Of a DNA stretch of 64,000 bases, positions 19,666 through 31,101 are shown piece after piece. The translations under genes and the position numbers were made by a program. Origin of the DNA: Pseudeuparius sepicola. Lineage: Eukaryota > Arthropoda > Insecta > Coleoptera > Anthribidae. The notes under the pieces were generated by a model. It was not told the origin of the DNA and ran no database searches. It worked only from the letters and a program-made list of their open reading frames with translations. The stretch covers positions 71,096,692-71,160,691 of the forward strand of contig OY987299.1 of NCBI GenBank assembly GCA_963920635.1. Direction: 5' to 3'. The stretch's first letter is position 1, and each line of letters starts with the position of its first letter.

Positions 19666-21292
19666 CCGCTAGGAGCTCGCGATCGTAAGCACTCCATTTT
19701 TGTTGCAAGGGACTGAGGTTCTTCGAGAAAAAGGCGAGCGGCTGCCAAGAAGTCGGGGTTTTCTGTTGGAGTGCCGCACCAATGGCTTGTTGACTGGCAT
19801 CGACGACAAGGGCCAAGGGCGCCGAAACATCTGGATGGGCCAGTAGAGTAGCATTTGACAGGGCGGCCTTGCAATCCTTGAAGGCTCTATCTAAATCTGC
19901 GGTCCAAGTGATGGGATGTGAACCTTTTACTTTTGGACCAGAGAGGATAGCGTGGAGAGGCGCCTGGGCAGCAGCAGCGTGAGGAAGATGGCTGCGATAG
20001 AAATTTACCATGCCTAGGAACCTTCGAAGCTGACGAACAGTAGTAGGTCGCGGAAAAGTCTCGATGGCAGCAACTTTATCGGGCAGAGGTCGACAACCGG
20101 TAGCTGATACGGAGTAGCCCAGGAAGATGACGTCGTCGGATCCCAGCACGCACTTCTTTAGGTTTATAATGATGCCGTGTTCGTTGAGACGGCCAAACAG
20201 CGTGCGCAAGTGGTCTCTGTGCTCTTCTTCAGATTTGGGAAACACAAGAATGTCGTCCAGGTAGGCAAAGCAGAATGGTAGGTCTTGTAGGACGTGGTCT
20301 ATGAAACGCTGCCATGTTTGCGCGGCATTGCGTAGGCCAAAAGTCATAAAGATGAACTCGAACAGGCCAAACGGGGTGATGATGGCGGTCTTGGGCACAT
20401 CTTCTGGGGAGACTGGAATCTGAGTGAAAGCTTTTGCACAGTCAATCACGCTGAAAAACGTGCAGTCGGAGAGAGCGTGCAAGAAATCTAGAAGGTGGTG
20501 AATGGGATACCTGTCTGGGATTGTGCGTGCATTAAGAGACCGGTAATCACCGCAGGGTCGCCAGCTGTTGTCCTTAGGTACCAGGTGGAGAGGAGACGCC
20601 CATGGACTCTCAGAGCGACGCGCTGTGCCCTCGCGAACCATAGCTTCAAACTCGGTCTTCGCGATGCAGAGGCGGTCCGGAGCTAGTCGGCGAGCTCGAC
20701 AGAAGACTGGTGAACCTGGAGTGGTTCTGATGTGGTGTAGCGTGGTATGGCGTATTTGTCTGGGTACACCGGGCGGGCGAGTGATATCTGGAAACTCATC
20801 TAGAAGATTACGAAACGGTGAGTTGTCTGCAATGGTCTTTATGCTGGACTGGCCACAGTAGGCACGTCGCCCTGTAACAGAGAGACCAGTAACTGCATCG
20901 ATAAGTTTAGCAAGCTTAACATCCGGAAGCAGGTGGTAATGGGCAAGGAAATCAGCACCCAGAATAGGTTCTGCAACATTCGCTATGACAAAGCGCCACT
21001 GAAAGTTCCGGCGAAGTCCAAAATCGATGGTACCGTAAGTCGCAATCGTAGAGTTGTTGGCTGCGGCGAGGTCGTAGTTTGCACGCTGGAGACGGTTCCT
21101 CATAAGCTTTCTGGGGTAGACAGTCAAATCAGAGCCAGTGTCCAAGAGAAAATGATGTTTGGAGATCAGATCAATGATGAAGAGGCGAAGTGAAGATGGT
21201 TGGCAGTGAGACGTCGCCTCAACTACTGACTGCTGTGGGTGTTTGGGGGTACAAAGCTGCATGGGGTGGTGCATTTCTGTGCTTCTTACCAT
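19650..21292 (-). CDS. Gypsy 1 protease, reverse transcriptase and RNase H
   Basis: A single long frame. Protease has LLDTGSDLTVYP (active-site DTG). RT has WRPCGDYRSLNART, FSVIDCAKAFTQIPV, FGLFEFIFMTFGLRNAAQTW and the catalytic AYLDDILVF. RNase H has LVVDASQQAIGAAL and YDRELLAVYEAI. All RT catalytic Asp residues are present. The frame begins within the gag end (7-base overlap, different frame), which implies -1 frameshifting or an indel. It ends through a frameshift at about 19655; the open reading frame continues to 19595 in a wrong frame. Confidence 0.88.
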
Positions 21293-21993
21293 ACCGACCT
21301 GGGTTCATCTTGATGGCGACTGCTGGAACGAGATCTGCGGTTGGTACGACGAGCAGAAAGAACAGCAACTTGGCACGAAAGCTCTTCGATTCTTTGTACG
21401 AGGTTTGTCATCTCCATTGATGAGGAGGCAGGGGCTACAGCAGCAACCTGGTGATGCGGGACAATTTCATGCACTTTATCCGCTAGTTCAGCGATGGATT
21501 CCAAAGGCGCATTTTGCTGAGTTGCGATGACTACTTGAACATGCTGGGGCAAGTGGCCGATCCACAGAGTTCGTAGAAGCGCGTCCGGGACGGTCTCAGT
21601 ACCAGCAAGACTTCGAAGATATCGGAGAAATTGTGACGGTTTCCTATCACCAATGTCAGCTTGAGTAAGTAATTGACGTATTTGTTGTTCTCTGGAAGCT
21701 GATACACGGCGGATGAGTTCTGATTTAAGTTTGATGTATCGATCGGCGGGTGGGGGAGAGGTGATAATGTCCTCCACTTCGGCAGCATACCTATGATCCA
21801 ACTGGGAGATTACGTAATTGAACTTCGTTGTGTCCAGAGTTACACGAGAGATCTCGAATTGAGCTTCTGCTTGTGCGAACCAAAGCGCAGGTTTATCAGG
21901 CCAGAAGGGTGGGAGATGAACTGCAACTCTGAAGACGCCTGCAGGATCAGTTGGCACGGGGTCCGTCATGGTTCGTAAGTCGGGGGTCACCAC
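21286..21993 (-). CDS. Gypsy 1 gag
   Basis: 235 residues starting a few bases after the 5' LTR and overlapping the primer site. HLPPFWPDKPALWFAQAEAQF, YVISQLDHRYAAEVEDI and FLRYLRSLAG are capsid motifs of CsRn1-like gag. The C-terminus is Arg/Ser-rich. The Cys-rich knuckle expected after it is not intact. Gag forms the particle in which reverse transcription occurs. The first ATG (21993) gives MVTPDLRTM; the internal MTDPV start is also possible. Confidence 0.8.
   Translation of the reverse strand: MVTPDLRTMTDPVPTDPAGVFRVAVHLPPFWPDKPALWFAQAEAQFEISRVTLDTTKFNYVISQLDHRYAAEVEDIITSPPPADRYIKLKSELIRRVSASREQQIRQLLTQADIGDRKPSQFLRYLRSLAGTETVPDALLRTLWIGHLPQHVQVVIATQQNAPLESIAELADKVHEIVPHHQVAAVAPASSSMEMTNLVQRIEELSCQVAVLSARRTNRRSRSSSRHQDEPRSVW
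21975..21992 (-). promoter_or_regulatory. Gypsy 1 primer binding site (tRNA-Trp type)
   Basis: The minus strand reads TGGTGACCCCCGAC three bases after the 5' LTR. It complements the 3' end of tRNA-Trp (known tail GTCGGGGTCACCA) except for one extra C. Trp priming is typical of CsRn1 elements. Confidence 0.72.
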
Positions 21994-21995
21994 TA

Positions 21996-22185
21996 TGGAG
22001 TTAGTTGGTGCTGAATAATAAGCACGAACTCCACTTAAAATAATAACTATGTTGTCGTTTTGACAAATTTTATTAAACTGATTTTACAACTGTTTACATA
22101 GTTACTAAAATATTTTGTTATTTTTGTAACCGGCCAAATCTTCATTGTTGTGGCGAGGATCGCCACACCAGCGAGGGTCGCCACA
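21996..22185 (-). repeat. Gypsy 1 5' LTR
   Basis: 190 bases. It matches the LTR at 17926-18115 with two visible differences (ACTATGTTG/ACTTTGTTG and GTCGTTTTG/GTCGATTTG). Confidence 0.88.
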
Positions 22186-23118
22186 CCCACAAAAATAATA
22201 TTTTTAGATAGCTTGACTTAACTAAAAAAAAAGACACTCTTGGACGATATCGATAGAATGAACTGTTTTCGAGAAAAATCTAACACAAGGTTATTAACTA
22301 CTAATAAATGATATTTAATTTATTATTACGCTATACAGGGTGAGTCATTAATAATGGCACATAGTGCAACCGCATATATTTTGGGCCAAAATATTATGAT
22401 TGAGGCTAATATGCCTTACAGAAATGTTGTTTGTTTAAGAGATACAGGGCGTTATTAATTATGGCTACATCCCCCGAAATAATCAAGCTGCTGAACTGAA
22501 ATTTGGCACTGCTATGTTTTTGGGAATGGAAAATAAGCTGAAAATGTCAGTTCCTACGTATCTTACACAAGGAGCCACATGCGCTGTTTTTGGATCGTGC
22601 TTTTACTCGTAACTTTTTGAGGTTATCTTTTTGGTTCTGCAGGTCTATGATTTTAGTGCATCTTTTCATTTTGCAACAAAGAGGTACTCTTGTTTCATAA
22701 CGATCAAATCAACGGTTTGCGTTGAAATTGCCAAAACGTGCCCCAAAACAACTGCTGACTTCAATATTAAAAAAATTAAATTACATCATATATGCTATAT
22801 GCGCATTGTATTTTGTTTTTTCATTGCAAAGGGGTAAATTTGTAATAAATAGTGTAATTAGTCAAAAGGCGGGAGAAGAGTGTAAGATAATATTTTTAAA
22901 TAGTTCTTCGCGTACAGAAGGATAAATAATCAATATTATTGCTAACTATTAGAGCGTTCAAATTTTGGTACACTTACGTAAATTTGAAAAAAAAACAACT
23001 TTTTCAAGTAAAACTTTTGGATATTTTAACAAATATACCCATTTTTGGCCATATATTTTTTTACTGTCATTTTTGGCATATAACGAAAGTCACATGACCA
23101 CGTTTAAGTGGGTAATTT
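22186..23118. other. Repeat debris; copy of dispersed repeat K
   Basis: 22438-22690 matches 45765-45960. Shared motifs are ATACAGGGC, AATCAAGCTGCTGAACTGAA, CACTGCT and GCAGGTC. A TATACAGGGTGAGTC end lies near 22334. No coding sequence was recognised. Confidence 0.5.
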
Positions 23119-23121
23119 TTA

Positions 23122-23351
23122 AGGTGGATTTATAAACTCGACGTTTGCGTTGGCGCTCGCCGTTGCCGTTTGCGTCGAAAATTCAATCCCAATATTTTAC
23201 GTGTAACCGTTTATAAACGCCGTCGAACGTTGCCGTCTGCGTCCGATGCCGTCCGAGATAAACTAATTTCATCTTTCACGTTCCGTCGTTCACGTATTTC
23301 TGGACGCAAACTTCGATCGCCAACGCAAACGTCGAGTTTATAAATCCACCT
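23122..23351. mobile_element. 230-bp MITE with 35-bp inverted ends, TTA duplication
   Basis: It starts AGGTGGATTTATAAACTCG and ends with its exact complement; the terminal repeats are about 35 bases and perfect. TTA (or TTAA) flanks both sides (23119-23121, 23352-23354), which fits PIF/Harbinger or piggyBac-type movement. A second, truncated copy is at 53904-54047. Confidence 0.8.
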
Positions 23352-23454
23352 TTAATCTTTTTTCAAGCAAAAGGTAACCCCAAAATTAAATTTCAAAATA
23401 AATCATTAATTAAAAATTTCCCCCTATGCTCATTACGCCGCAATTACGCGGTAT

Positions 23455-23580
23455 GTTGTGTGCGGGGTGCAGGGGGAAGTCATACGGTCGGTGGGCATGA
23501 GCGAGGGCGGGGGAAAAGTGGGTGTGGGCAGGGGAGTAGGGGTGGGAGAAAGGAGTGGGGGATCAAAAAAGGGGCTGGGA
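23455..23580 (+). other. G-rich tract
   Basis: About 125 bases are very G-rich on the + strand, with many GGG runs, in otherwise AT-rich DNA. They have G-quadruplex potential. An ATT-repeat tail at about 23665-23700 after TTTTGTAATCTGGTAAAT suggests a non-LTR 3' end. Confidence 0.5.
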
Positions 23581-23699
23581 GGATCAGCCCGAAACCCCTA
23601 ACTATAACAACTACTTTAATACCTACTGTATGTTTGCCCTTAAGCTTTTTTGTAATCTGGTAAATAATAAATAAATTATTATTATTATTATCATTATTA

Positions 23700-24322
23700 G
23701 GATTAGAGAATGACAACAACCTCCAAGCTTACCTATAAATTTAAAGGTAAAGACAAAATATCGAAAAATAATTAGCGCAACACCTTTCTAGGAGAAATTT
23801 CAATTTAACCTATATCTTCCACCCGGTCCACACCTGGTCATATATTCGGTGAGAGGTATACTAGGGTAAGGTTGCTCTCGTACGTAAGTTGTCATAAGGA
23901 TGCCTGCCTGAATTTTAGTTTATGCAATTTGCTATAATCAAAGTCATCTCGTGATTTCTGAGCCCCATACATGAAATGCTCTTTACAAAAACTACGCGTG
24001 ACTAAAATTTTTCTTGATAAATTTATACTCAAGGGCTATTTTCCCTAAAGCAAGCTCACTCATACAAATTAGCCTTTTATTTTATGGTAAAATCCCTCAA
24101 GCATTCAAAATATAATGGGACCATGCAATAATTTATAGTACTCGTGATCATTTTAGGCAAAATAACACTTTCGAAAATACGATGATCGACTTCAAAATTC
24201 ACTCATCCCCTATTAAAGCATACCTACGATTAAGAATAGCAAATTCACAAATCCTTATTCTTGTATCTGCAATCAGCTTCAACTAATGAAGATTCGAAGA
24301 TTATTTCATTCTTTTAATACAG
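23700..24322. other. Probable intron or intergenic DNA
   Basis: AT-rich; nothing coding was seen. It ends in the splice acceptor of the EGF exon. Confidence 0.35.
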
Positions 24323-24479
24323 ATCGACGAGTGGAGAGGGTAGCTGACGGGCCATGCTCGCCTGGGACTTGTGTAGGCGAGACTGCCTGCGAGGACATGC
24401 GAGATGGAAGGCATAGATGCCTATGCACACATGACTCTCGTCCCCCCACAATTGATGGGACCTGCCCTCGGAGAATTGG
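24323..24479 (+). CDS. Host exon encoding an EGF-like module
   Basis: An acceptor (TTCTTTTAATACAG) precedes and a donor (ATTG|GTAAGC) follows a 157-base exon in one open frame. The translation has six cysteines spaced C-4-C-5-C-9-C-1-C-12-C, including the diagnostic C4-x-C5 pair (RCLC) of an EGF-like fold. Such modules occur in secreted or cell-surface proteins, held by three disulphides. GC content is above the surroundings. No neighbouring exon was recognised in the window, so the long flanks would be introns filled with transposons. The gene is not identified. A processed fragment is unlikely given both splice sites. Confidence 0.62.
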
Positions 24480-25185
24480 TAAGCTTAACGTTCTACTTTA
24501 TTTCTCAAATTTCTTAGTTTTTGAGACCAACTCAAATACTTGATTCCACTACCTGTGAACACTATTTCCATAATATATAAAACTCGACTTTACCAATGTG
24601 CAATTAACAAATCCCTGAAAGTGCATCAGAAAAAATTTCTAGCAAACAAAATATACCTTACATCAAATAAGTCCTTCGAAATCATACTTGTTCTGATAAT
24701 AACTATATGTTTACAACAAACTGTTGATAACAAACACCCTTCTTATTCAGATCAGTCGGTATCAGTTTCGCACACAGAATCTTAGTCTCGGAGAGGGATC
24801 TAAAGAATTAATGCAAAAATATATAGGTATGTACCAACCATTTGAACACTGTCTTATACCTAATGGAAAACAGTACCGCGGGTGTATATTTTTGATATTT
24901 CTAGGTTAAATTGCATAAAATATGCCCATATTTTTTCGCTGTTATTGCAGTATGTATCTGTTGCAGTGTGAATCTCCCGTTCGAAAAAATAAACTAAAAT
25001 TTTCAGGGGTGATATCACCAGTTTTTCGTTTTTCTTTTTAAAAATTTTAGATGTCTTGAAAAAGGAAATAAACCTTTCCGAAAGCTTGACTTTTCAAACA
25101 AGAGTGTTCTTTTCAGGCCTTAAACCTTTCCTGACTGCAACCCCAAGTTACTGTTTGTCAGTCTACCCACCTCCTTCTACATATA
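24480..25185 (+). other. Probable intron, no other exon seen
   Basis: AT-rich sequence between the EGF exon donor and mariner D. No further acceptor-donor pair with a coding frame was recognised. Confidence 0.35.
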
Positions 25186-26521
25186 CAGGGTGAGTTTTTT
25201 TCGATACCCACTAGGGAGGTCTAGGAAACTAGAAGAGCTAGAACAAAGGTTAAATGGGGAAATAATTGCAGTTTTGAATGCTCAATCTAATGCCCTTTTT
25301 GGATTTGTAAAAAAAGTTCATGGCTCACTAGACATTTTGAAAAGAGTGTTTTTTTGCTATTTCATCAGATCCCTGTAGCTCCGTTATTTCTGATTATACA
25401 AAAAAACTGTAGAGGAAAATTGTAGATAATTTTGGGCTTGATAAGAGAGTCTTATCCAATTTTTTATGTTGTTTCTGATTTTTGAGATAGGACATAAATT
25501 TGTGTTTTTTTAAATGTAAATCATAGTTGGCTGTGGCCTTATATATTCGGCCATTTTTTGAGCTTTCCAAAGATATAATATTCGGCATAGTGATTATAAG
25601 AAATAAAATAGCTATGGCTAATTTTCTGATTTTTTTAAAAATTTTCACATAGTCAGCCATGTAATATTTTCATAATTACCTTCTATTTTATAAATAGACA
25701 TACTTAAAACTTTATAATATTTTGTTTTTAGCTAGTAACGAAATGTAACAAAATAAAACAAAAAATAAAAACTCAAATTCAAATTATCATTATATTAAAA
25801 GGTCACCTTTTAAAATGAAAAAGGTATTCAAACAATCCACCATTATTATTTATGCAAATATTGCATCTTTTTAAAGCTGATTTTGTCGCCTTTCTTAGAG
25901 GGCGCCTGTCAATACTGGCAATTGCTTCTAAAACAGCTGCTCTTAATTCAACAATTGTCTCATACTTTATTTTGTACTGTTCCCCACAAAAATAAATCCA
26001 AAACAGACAAATCGGGGGATCGGGGCTGCCAGGAAATAGGTCTATTTCTCCCTATCCAACTATTTGGATAGAGCTGATCTAGGTAATTTCTTACGGGCAA
26101 ATAATTATGTGTTGGAGCTCCATCATGGTAATTTTTGTTTTATTTTGTTACATTTTGTCACCAGCTAAAAATAAAATATTTGAAAGTTTAAAGTATGTCT
26201 TATTATAAAATAGAACATAATTATGAAAATATTCCATGGCTGACTATGTGAAAATTAAAAAAAAATATATCAGAAAATCAGCCATAGCTATTTTATTTTT
26301 GATAATAACTATGCCGAGTATTATATTTTTGGAAAGCTCAAAAAATGGCCGATTTGATGAGGCCACAGCCAACTATGATTTACATTTAAAAAACACAAGT
26401 TTATGTCATATCTCAAAAATCACAAACAACATAAAAAATTGGATTATATTATCTTATTAAGCCCAAAATTATCTACAATTTTCGTCACTACAGTTTTTCT
26501 GTAATCGTAAATAACGGAGCT
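25186..26521 (-). mobile_element. Mariner D (DD41D type), right end truncated
   Basis: The left end is TA|CAGGGTGAG at 25184-25186. Inverted arms of about 390 bases (25376-25775 and 26120-26521) surround a transposase remnant on the minus strand. The right arm stops at GGAGCTA with no CAGGG end, so about 190 bases of the right end are missing. Confidence 0.75.
25812..26130 (-). pseudogene. Mariner DD41D transposase C-terminus
   Basis: On the minus strand, YHDGAPTHNYLPVRNYLDQ (second catalytic Asp), WIGRNRPISW and RSPDLSVLDLFLWG give the 41-residue Asp-to-Asp spacing of DD41D. After a 1-base shift near 25988 the C-terminal helices follow and end with NNNGGLFEYL. The N-terminal half is absent. 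It is the fourth transposase of this family in the window and is clearly diverged from the others. Confidence 0.8.
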
Positions 26522-26859
26522 AGTCATAACAAAAATTAAAATCTTAGTACAACAATCAAAACAGCACAAGATCATAGTGTCTAGTCATTGGTAAGCACAT
26601 AAATTACCTACATAAAAATTAAAATAAAAAAAAATAACAATACAAACTGAGTAGATACAGCTAAAACAGCATGAAATCACACCTAATTGCTATTAAGTTA
26701 CAGACATAAAAACAGCGAACGCTTAAAAACATGACCACTGGTGTTAATCGTGCAATGTATTTCAAGTCGTGTTGCACGTGACTTCTCACAACGGCTGGCG
26801 AAATACCTTTAAAATAGGGAACACTCCAGTAGGCTTCAATAAGCATCGCCTCGTCGTCT
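26522..26859. other. No gene seen
   Basis: AT-rich, no recognisable feature. Confidence 0.3.
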
Positions 26860-27240
26860 GGCTCGCCACCTACACCTCATTGAGGTGACCCCCCATCACC
26901 TAGTAACAGTGTGCCCTGCACTTGACAGGGTCAGATTCGAGTCCTTCGGCATGGCAAGGCTGTGCGGTGAGGACATATATGGTGTCAGGATAGGGGAGCT
27001 GCGGGCCTTCATTAAGAAGGCGGGTATGCTGACTGCCTTGTGATACCGGCCGTGGGGCACAATGGGCCCGTGGTGGCCTGCGGGCCGGGCCGATCTGAGG
27101 CGGCCCGGCCCGATAGAAGCATCGCCTGTGGTGGATATTTTGTTAACCTTGCCCTTCACTTTGCTTTCCTAGGAGTAGTCCATATTGACATTTTAGACGT
27201 GGGTTCTAAAAAGACAAAATAAAGTCTGCTACTACTTGTA
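26830..27240 (+). pseudogene. 3' end of a non-LTR retrotransposon (tentative)
   Basis: A GC-rich island. The frame from about 26847 to 27044 gives TPHHLVTVCPALDRVRFESF and then EDIYGVRIGELRAFIKKAG before a stop. This resembles the Cys-containing C-terminus (HxxxxCPAL) of several insect non-LTR polymerases. A GC-rich untranslated part and AAAATAAAGTCTGC follow, compatible with a 3' end. The H and C of the motif fit, but similarity is short and RT itself is absent. Confidence 0.42.
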
Positions 27241-27386
27241 AGCCAAGACAAAACTAGAAATGTATGATACCAACAATCCATAGAGGAAGTATGGACAAAA
27301 ACTGTAAGTGCACGGCCACACATAAAGCGGACCGCAGACCGGGGAGAAGGGCGGAAAGCGGAGAGTAGTTCGGGTAGAGTACACAG

Positions 27387-29214
27387 TCATCGCCATGCTC
27401 GGCGGCGTAAATTGTAATGTTGGCTTTGCTGTGTGAACGCTCGACCTAAATTTACGCGTACAAGCTCGAAGGTCTCGCGAAGTTTGACTAGACGATTAGT
27501 TCGGTTTTCTACATTTTCTGCCGGGTCGGAATCAGGTTCTCCGGATCTGTATAATGCGCCAGGTACGTCAAATTCGCGCCCAAAATTTAAAAAAGCTGGA
27601 CTGAAGCCGGTCGAATCGTGACGGGCGATATTTATTGCGAATAATAATTCGGAGAGATGTGTATCCCATTTATTTTGGTCGTCGCGACAAAATTGCGCAA
27701 TCATGGTTTTTAAAGTTCGGTTGGTGCGCTCTACGGGGTTGGTTTGCGGCGTATACGGTGGCGTAAGTCTGTGTTGGATATTCGTCTCGGTAAGAAAATC
27801 TTTGAACAGATGGCCGGTATATTGGGTTCCGTTATCGGTAATAGTTATTTTCGGACATCCAAAACGAGTAATTATTTCCTCGTAAAAAGCTTGCGTAACG
27901 GCTTTAGCGGTAGCTTTTCGGATTGCACGGGCGGCTACCCACTTTGTAAACCTGTCCAGGAAAACTACTAGGTATGAATTACCTTTACTATAGCGCGGTA
28001 GCGGCCCTACTAGATCTGTACTGACTATTTCCCACGGATCCTGGTTACTCGAGGGGTGCATTTTGCCAGCCGGTTTCTGCGATTCAACTTTATATTGCTG
28101 ACAGCACGTGCAGCGGCGAACGTAGGTGGCTACGTCCCGCAGCATTCCTGGCCAATAATAACGCGCGGCTACTCTCGCCGTAGTTTTCGAAATTCCGAGA
28201 TGTCCCGCGGTCGGAAGATCGTGACATTCCCGGAGTACTCGCGATCGGGATTCGGTTGTTACGCATAATTTCCACGGCTCGGAAAGTTCGGGTTCGGTCG
28301 GGGCGGAAAGATCCCAAATATGACGGTACAAACGACCCTGCTTAATGCAATAGTCCGGGTGTTTTTCCGGATCGCGCTCTACTTCCGCTTGTTTACGGAG
28401 ATACCACCTACACGTAGGAGTGTCAATAATAAGTACTACTTCGGAGTTGTCGTCGGAGGACGGAGTTTCGACGGGTGCGCGCGACAAAGCGTCTGCTACT
28501 AGGTTTAGCGTGCCTCGGCGGTACTTTATGTCGAAATCATATTGTTGTAAAAATACAACCCTACGCGCTAAAAGTCCGATCGGATTTTTGAGAGATCGGA
28601 TCCACCCTAGAGACTAGTGGTCGGTTACTACCGTGAACTTATATCCCTCTAAATACGGACGCATCTTCTCGATGTCCCAAACTATAGCCAAAGCCTCTTT
28701 CTCGGTCGTGCTGTAATTTTTCTCGGTTCCGGTTAGTGAGCGGCTCGCGTAGGCAACCACGCAATCTTGCCCGTGCGCGTTCTGCGTCAAGGCAACGCCC
28801 AAACCCGCGTCCGAGGCGTCTGTTTGCAAAACAAATGGTTTTGAAAATTCGGGACACGCCAGGACAGGTGCATTGGTCAGGCGTTCTTTAAATTCGCGGA
28901 AAGCGGTCTCTTGTGTATCGGGCCATTTCCATTTTTGTTGTTTTTTCAGTAATTGATTAAGCGGCGCGGCGATTTGCGAGAAATTCGGAACAAAGCGGCG
29001 GTACCAGGAAGCGATTCCTAGGAAACGACGTAAGCTGCGGACGATTGTCGGTGCCGGAAGTTCTAAAATCGCGGATACTTTTTCTGGATCGGTGCGTATG
29101 CCTTCTGACGTAACTACGTGTCCCAAATATTGTAATGATTGACAACCAAAACGACATTTGTTGGGATTAAGTTTATAACCGTAAAAGTTAGTTGGAATTT
29201 TTAAGTGGGTTCGG
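27387..29214 (-). pseudogene. Gypsy 2 pol: RT end, RNase H, integrase
   Basis: One reading frame from 29214 to 27387 with a single in-frame TAG at 28614-28616. Order: RT thumb (KLNPNKCRFGCQSLQYLG), RNase H (LQTDASDAGLGVALTQ, TEKEALAIVWDIEKMRPYLEG, TDH), integrase zinc-binding (HDLPTAGHLGISKT...CTCCQQYK, HHCC complete), core (IVSTDLVGPLP, ITDNGTQYTG, NPVERTNRTLK, a complete D,D,E triad), then HYNLRRRAW. The stop falls right after TDH. The 3' end is cut at about 27387 and no LTR follows. The N-terminal RT, including YLDD, is missing beyond 29214. Confidence 0.88.
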
Positions 29215-29221
29215 ATTCCTT

Positions 29222-31101
29222 TGTGACCTGAATCCGTTGCCCCGACAAACTATTCTCCCCTCCTAAATCAAACACCAAAATAATCATACAATATTTATTT
29301 ACCTTTAAGGTAAAGATGTAAAGTAACTGTGATAAGTTATGACAATTCAAAATTTACATTAGTCGTTAGATTTTGGATAACAAACAAAAGAGTTTAAAAC
29401 TTAGTGAATTTTTTAAATAATAAAATTTCGAACGTCCTGTGTTTTTGAAAGTCTCTTGGAACTACTAGCACTTGAGGTTTGAGTGAAAGTTTATACTTGC
29501 GACTGTGACACTTTATCGAAGAATATCCTGTGTTCGATGCGACGACCCTTCCCTTTACTGACTGTTGATGTGACGACTTTCCTGCTACGAACTGGCCTTA
29601 ACGGGTGGCTTGCATTAGGCGCATGTGTTGACTAGCTAGAGCAGAGCCAATCTCAGGTGTTGTGCAGATGTTGCCGTACCGCTTCGGTGCCTAGCTCAGC
29701 AGCGTACTAGTCGAAGGTGGGTGTTCTTCACTGTCACAGTATCACGTCTCCGTGTCGATGATGTACATAGGTAACAAACACAACAAGAGCAGAAGTTAGT
29801 CCAAGAATGCTAATATTTATTTAAATGTGTAAGATACACAGTGATTTATTAAGAAGGTATACAAAATTCAACCTAAACCAGAACTACTTATATTAAGACT
29901 TAATTATTAAAAAATATAAAATCAAATTCAGCTGAATTTAGAACCTGCAATAAATTGCTAGTAGTTTAACTTTATTATAGTTAAACTATGGAATTTGATT
30001 CGAAATTATTTATTGAACTTGGAAATTATTAATAAAAATTATGCCTGAATATTAATATTTTGTTAAGTGGACTCTCTAGTATTTATGAATTTATTGCGAA
30101 ATTATTGACGAAATTCGATCGGGTAGTATTTTGCCAGGGGTGAAAATGATGTTTTTAAACAAGTATAATATTAAAAAGGAAATCTACTGGTCAGGAGAAC
30201 GAAAGTCTTAGGGAGCTGTTTTTTTTAGAGGTACCAAAAAAGGTTATAACTGACAAGTTATACAAAAAAACAGCAACCTCGAGAGAAAATGGCCGCAGGT
30301 GAGGTGGTACTGAATAAAAACAATCTCCGAAAATATGAACTATATAATAAAAAAACCATACTCACCTAGGCGATTTTCCTCCTCTAGTAGTCCTTGATCG
30401 ATTCCTGCCCAACAGAACTCCGTTCCAAGCTCCTAGTCAGCTTATGGCGACGTCAGTTTTGCAATGGCGGTGTTCACTCCGCCGTGAAACAAAAGAAAAC
30501 CAATTTAATCACCCCAACCAGGCACTACAATGAAAATACTTCACCAAAAACAATTAACCCGTACTACCGATCAAATTCGCGATCAATTTAGACCAAAATG
30601 CTAAAAAACCAAACGAAAAAAATATTCAGAACAGGCGATTGCCACTAGAGAGTACCGATCAATTCGAGAGTGCAAAAATGAAGAGAGCGAGAGCCGCTGC
30701 GTCGTTCGATTCATTCTATACAACCGTGGTACATAAAAAAGTGCAGCCAATAGGAATCGAGCTGCTGGAGTCAATTGACGGTTTATTTCAAACGATTATC
30801 TTTACTTGTACAGTAAATAGTAACAAAACAAATGCTATTATAATTAAAGCAATTTAACACACTTACTTCTATTCAATCTGTTCGCAAATATTTACATAAT
30901 AAATTCCACTGCCTGTTCTACCAAATATCGAAAACTAGTCGACATGTTCTGCGGGTTGCGCCACCCACTACAAGGGGTCGCTGGCGGCACGCTCGCGAAA
31001 TTAATTTGTTTATAATTCGAAATATCAATAATTTAAAAAGAAAATGTAAGCCGTAAAACGTTGTAACGGGTTTCTTGGAATTTACAAAAAAATCCGTTAC
31101 A
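29222..31101 (-). repeat. Gypsy 3 3' LTR, complete
   Basis: The minus strand starts TGTAACGG and ends GGTCACA (TGT(A/G)AC in opposite orientation at both ends). The segment up to 30786 is repeated at 38017-39580; 30787-31101 exists only here. The first 40 bases form their own near-perfect hairpin (TGTAACGG...CCGTTACA). AAGGAAT follows both LTR copies, so the end may lie 7 bases further out (29215). Confidence 0.75.

Larger units (their letters stand above)
17926..22185 (-). mobile_element. Gypsy 1: Ty3/Gypsy LTR retrotransposon (CsRn1-like)
   Basis: The element reads right to left with 190-bp LTRs, primer site, gag, pol (protease, RT, RNase H, integrase) and polypurine tract. The primer site matches tRNA-Trp and the gag/pol style fits the CsRn1 clade. 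Pol has frameshifts and a stop, so it is not autonomous. The LTRs differ at only two positions that I can see, so insertion is fairly recent. No clear target duplication is present (flanks GGCATA and CCCACA). Confidence 0.9.

Noticed and set aside
20495..21530. Plus-strand frames over Gypsy 1 pol and gag
   Set aside because: Shadows of the minus-strand genes in GC-richer sequence.
17920..22190. Target duplication for Gypsy 1
   Set aside because: Flanks GGCATA and CCCACA do not match, so none is claimed.
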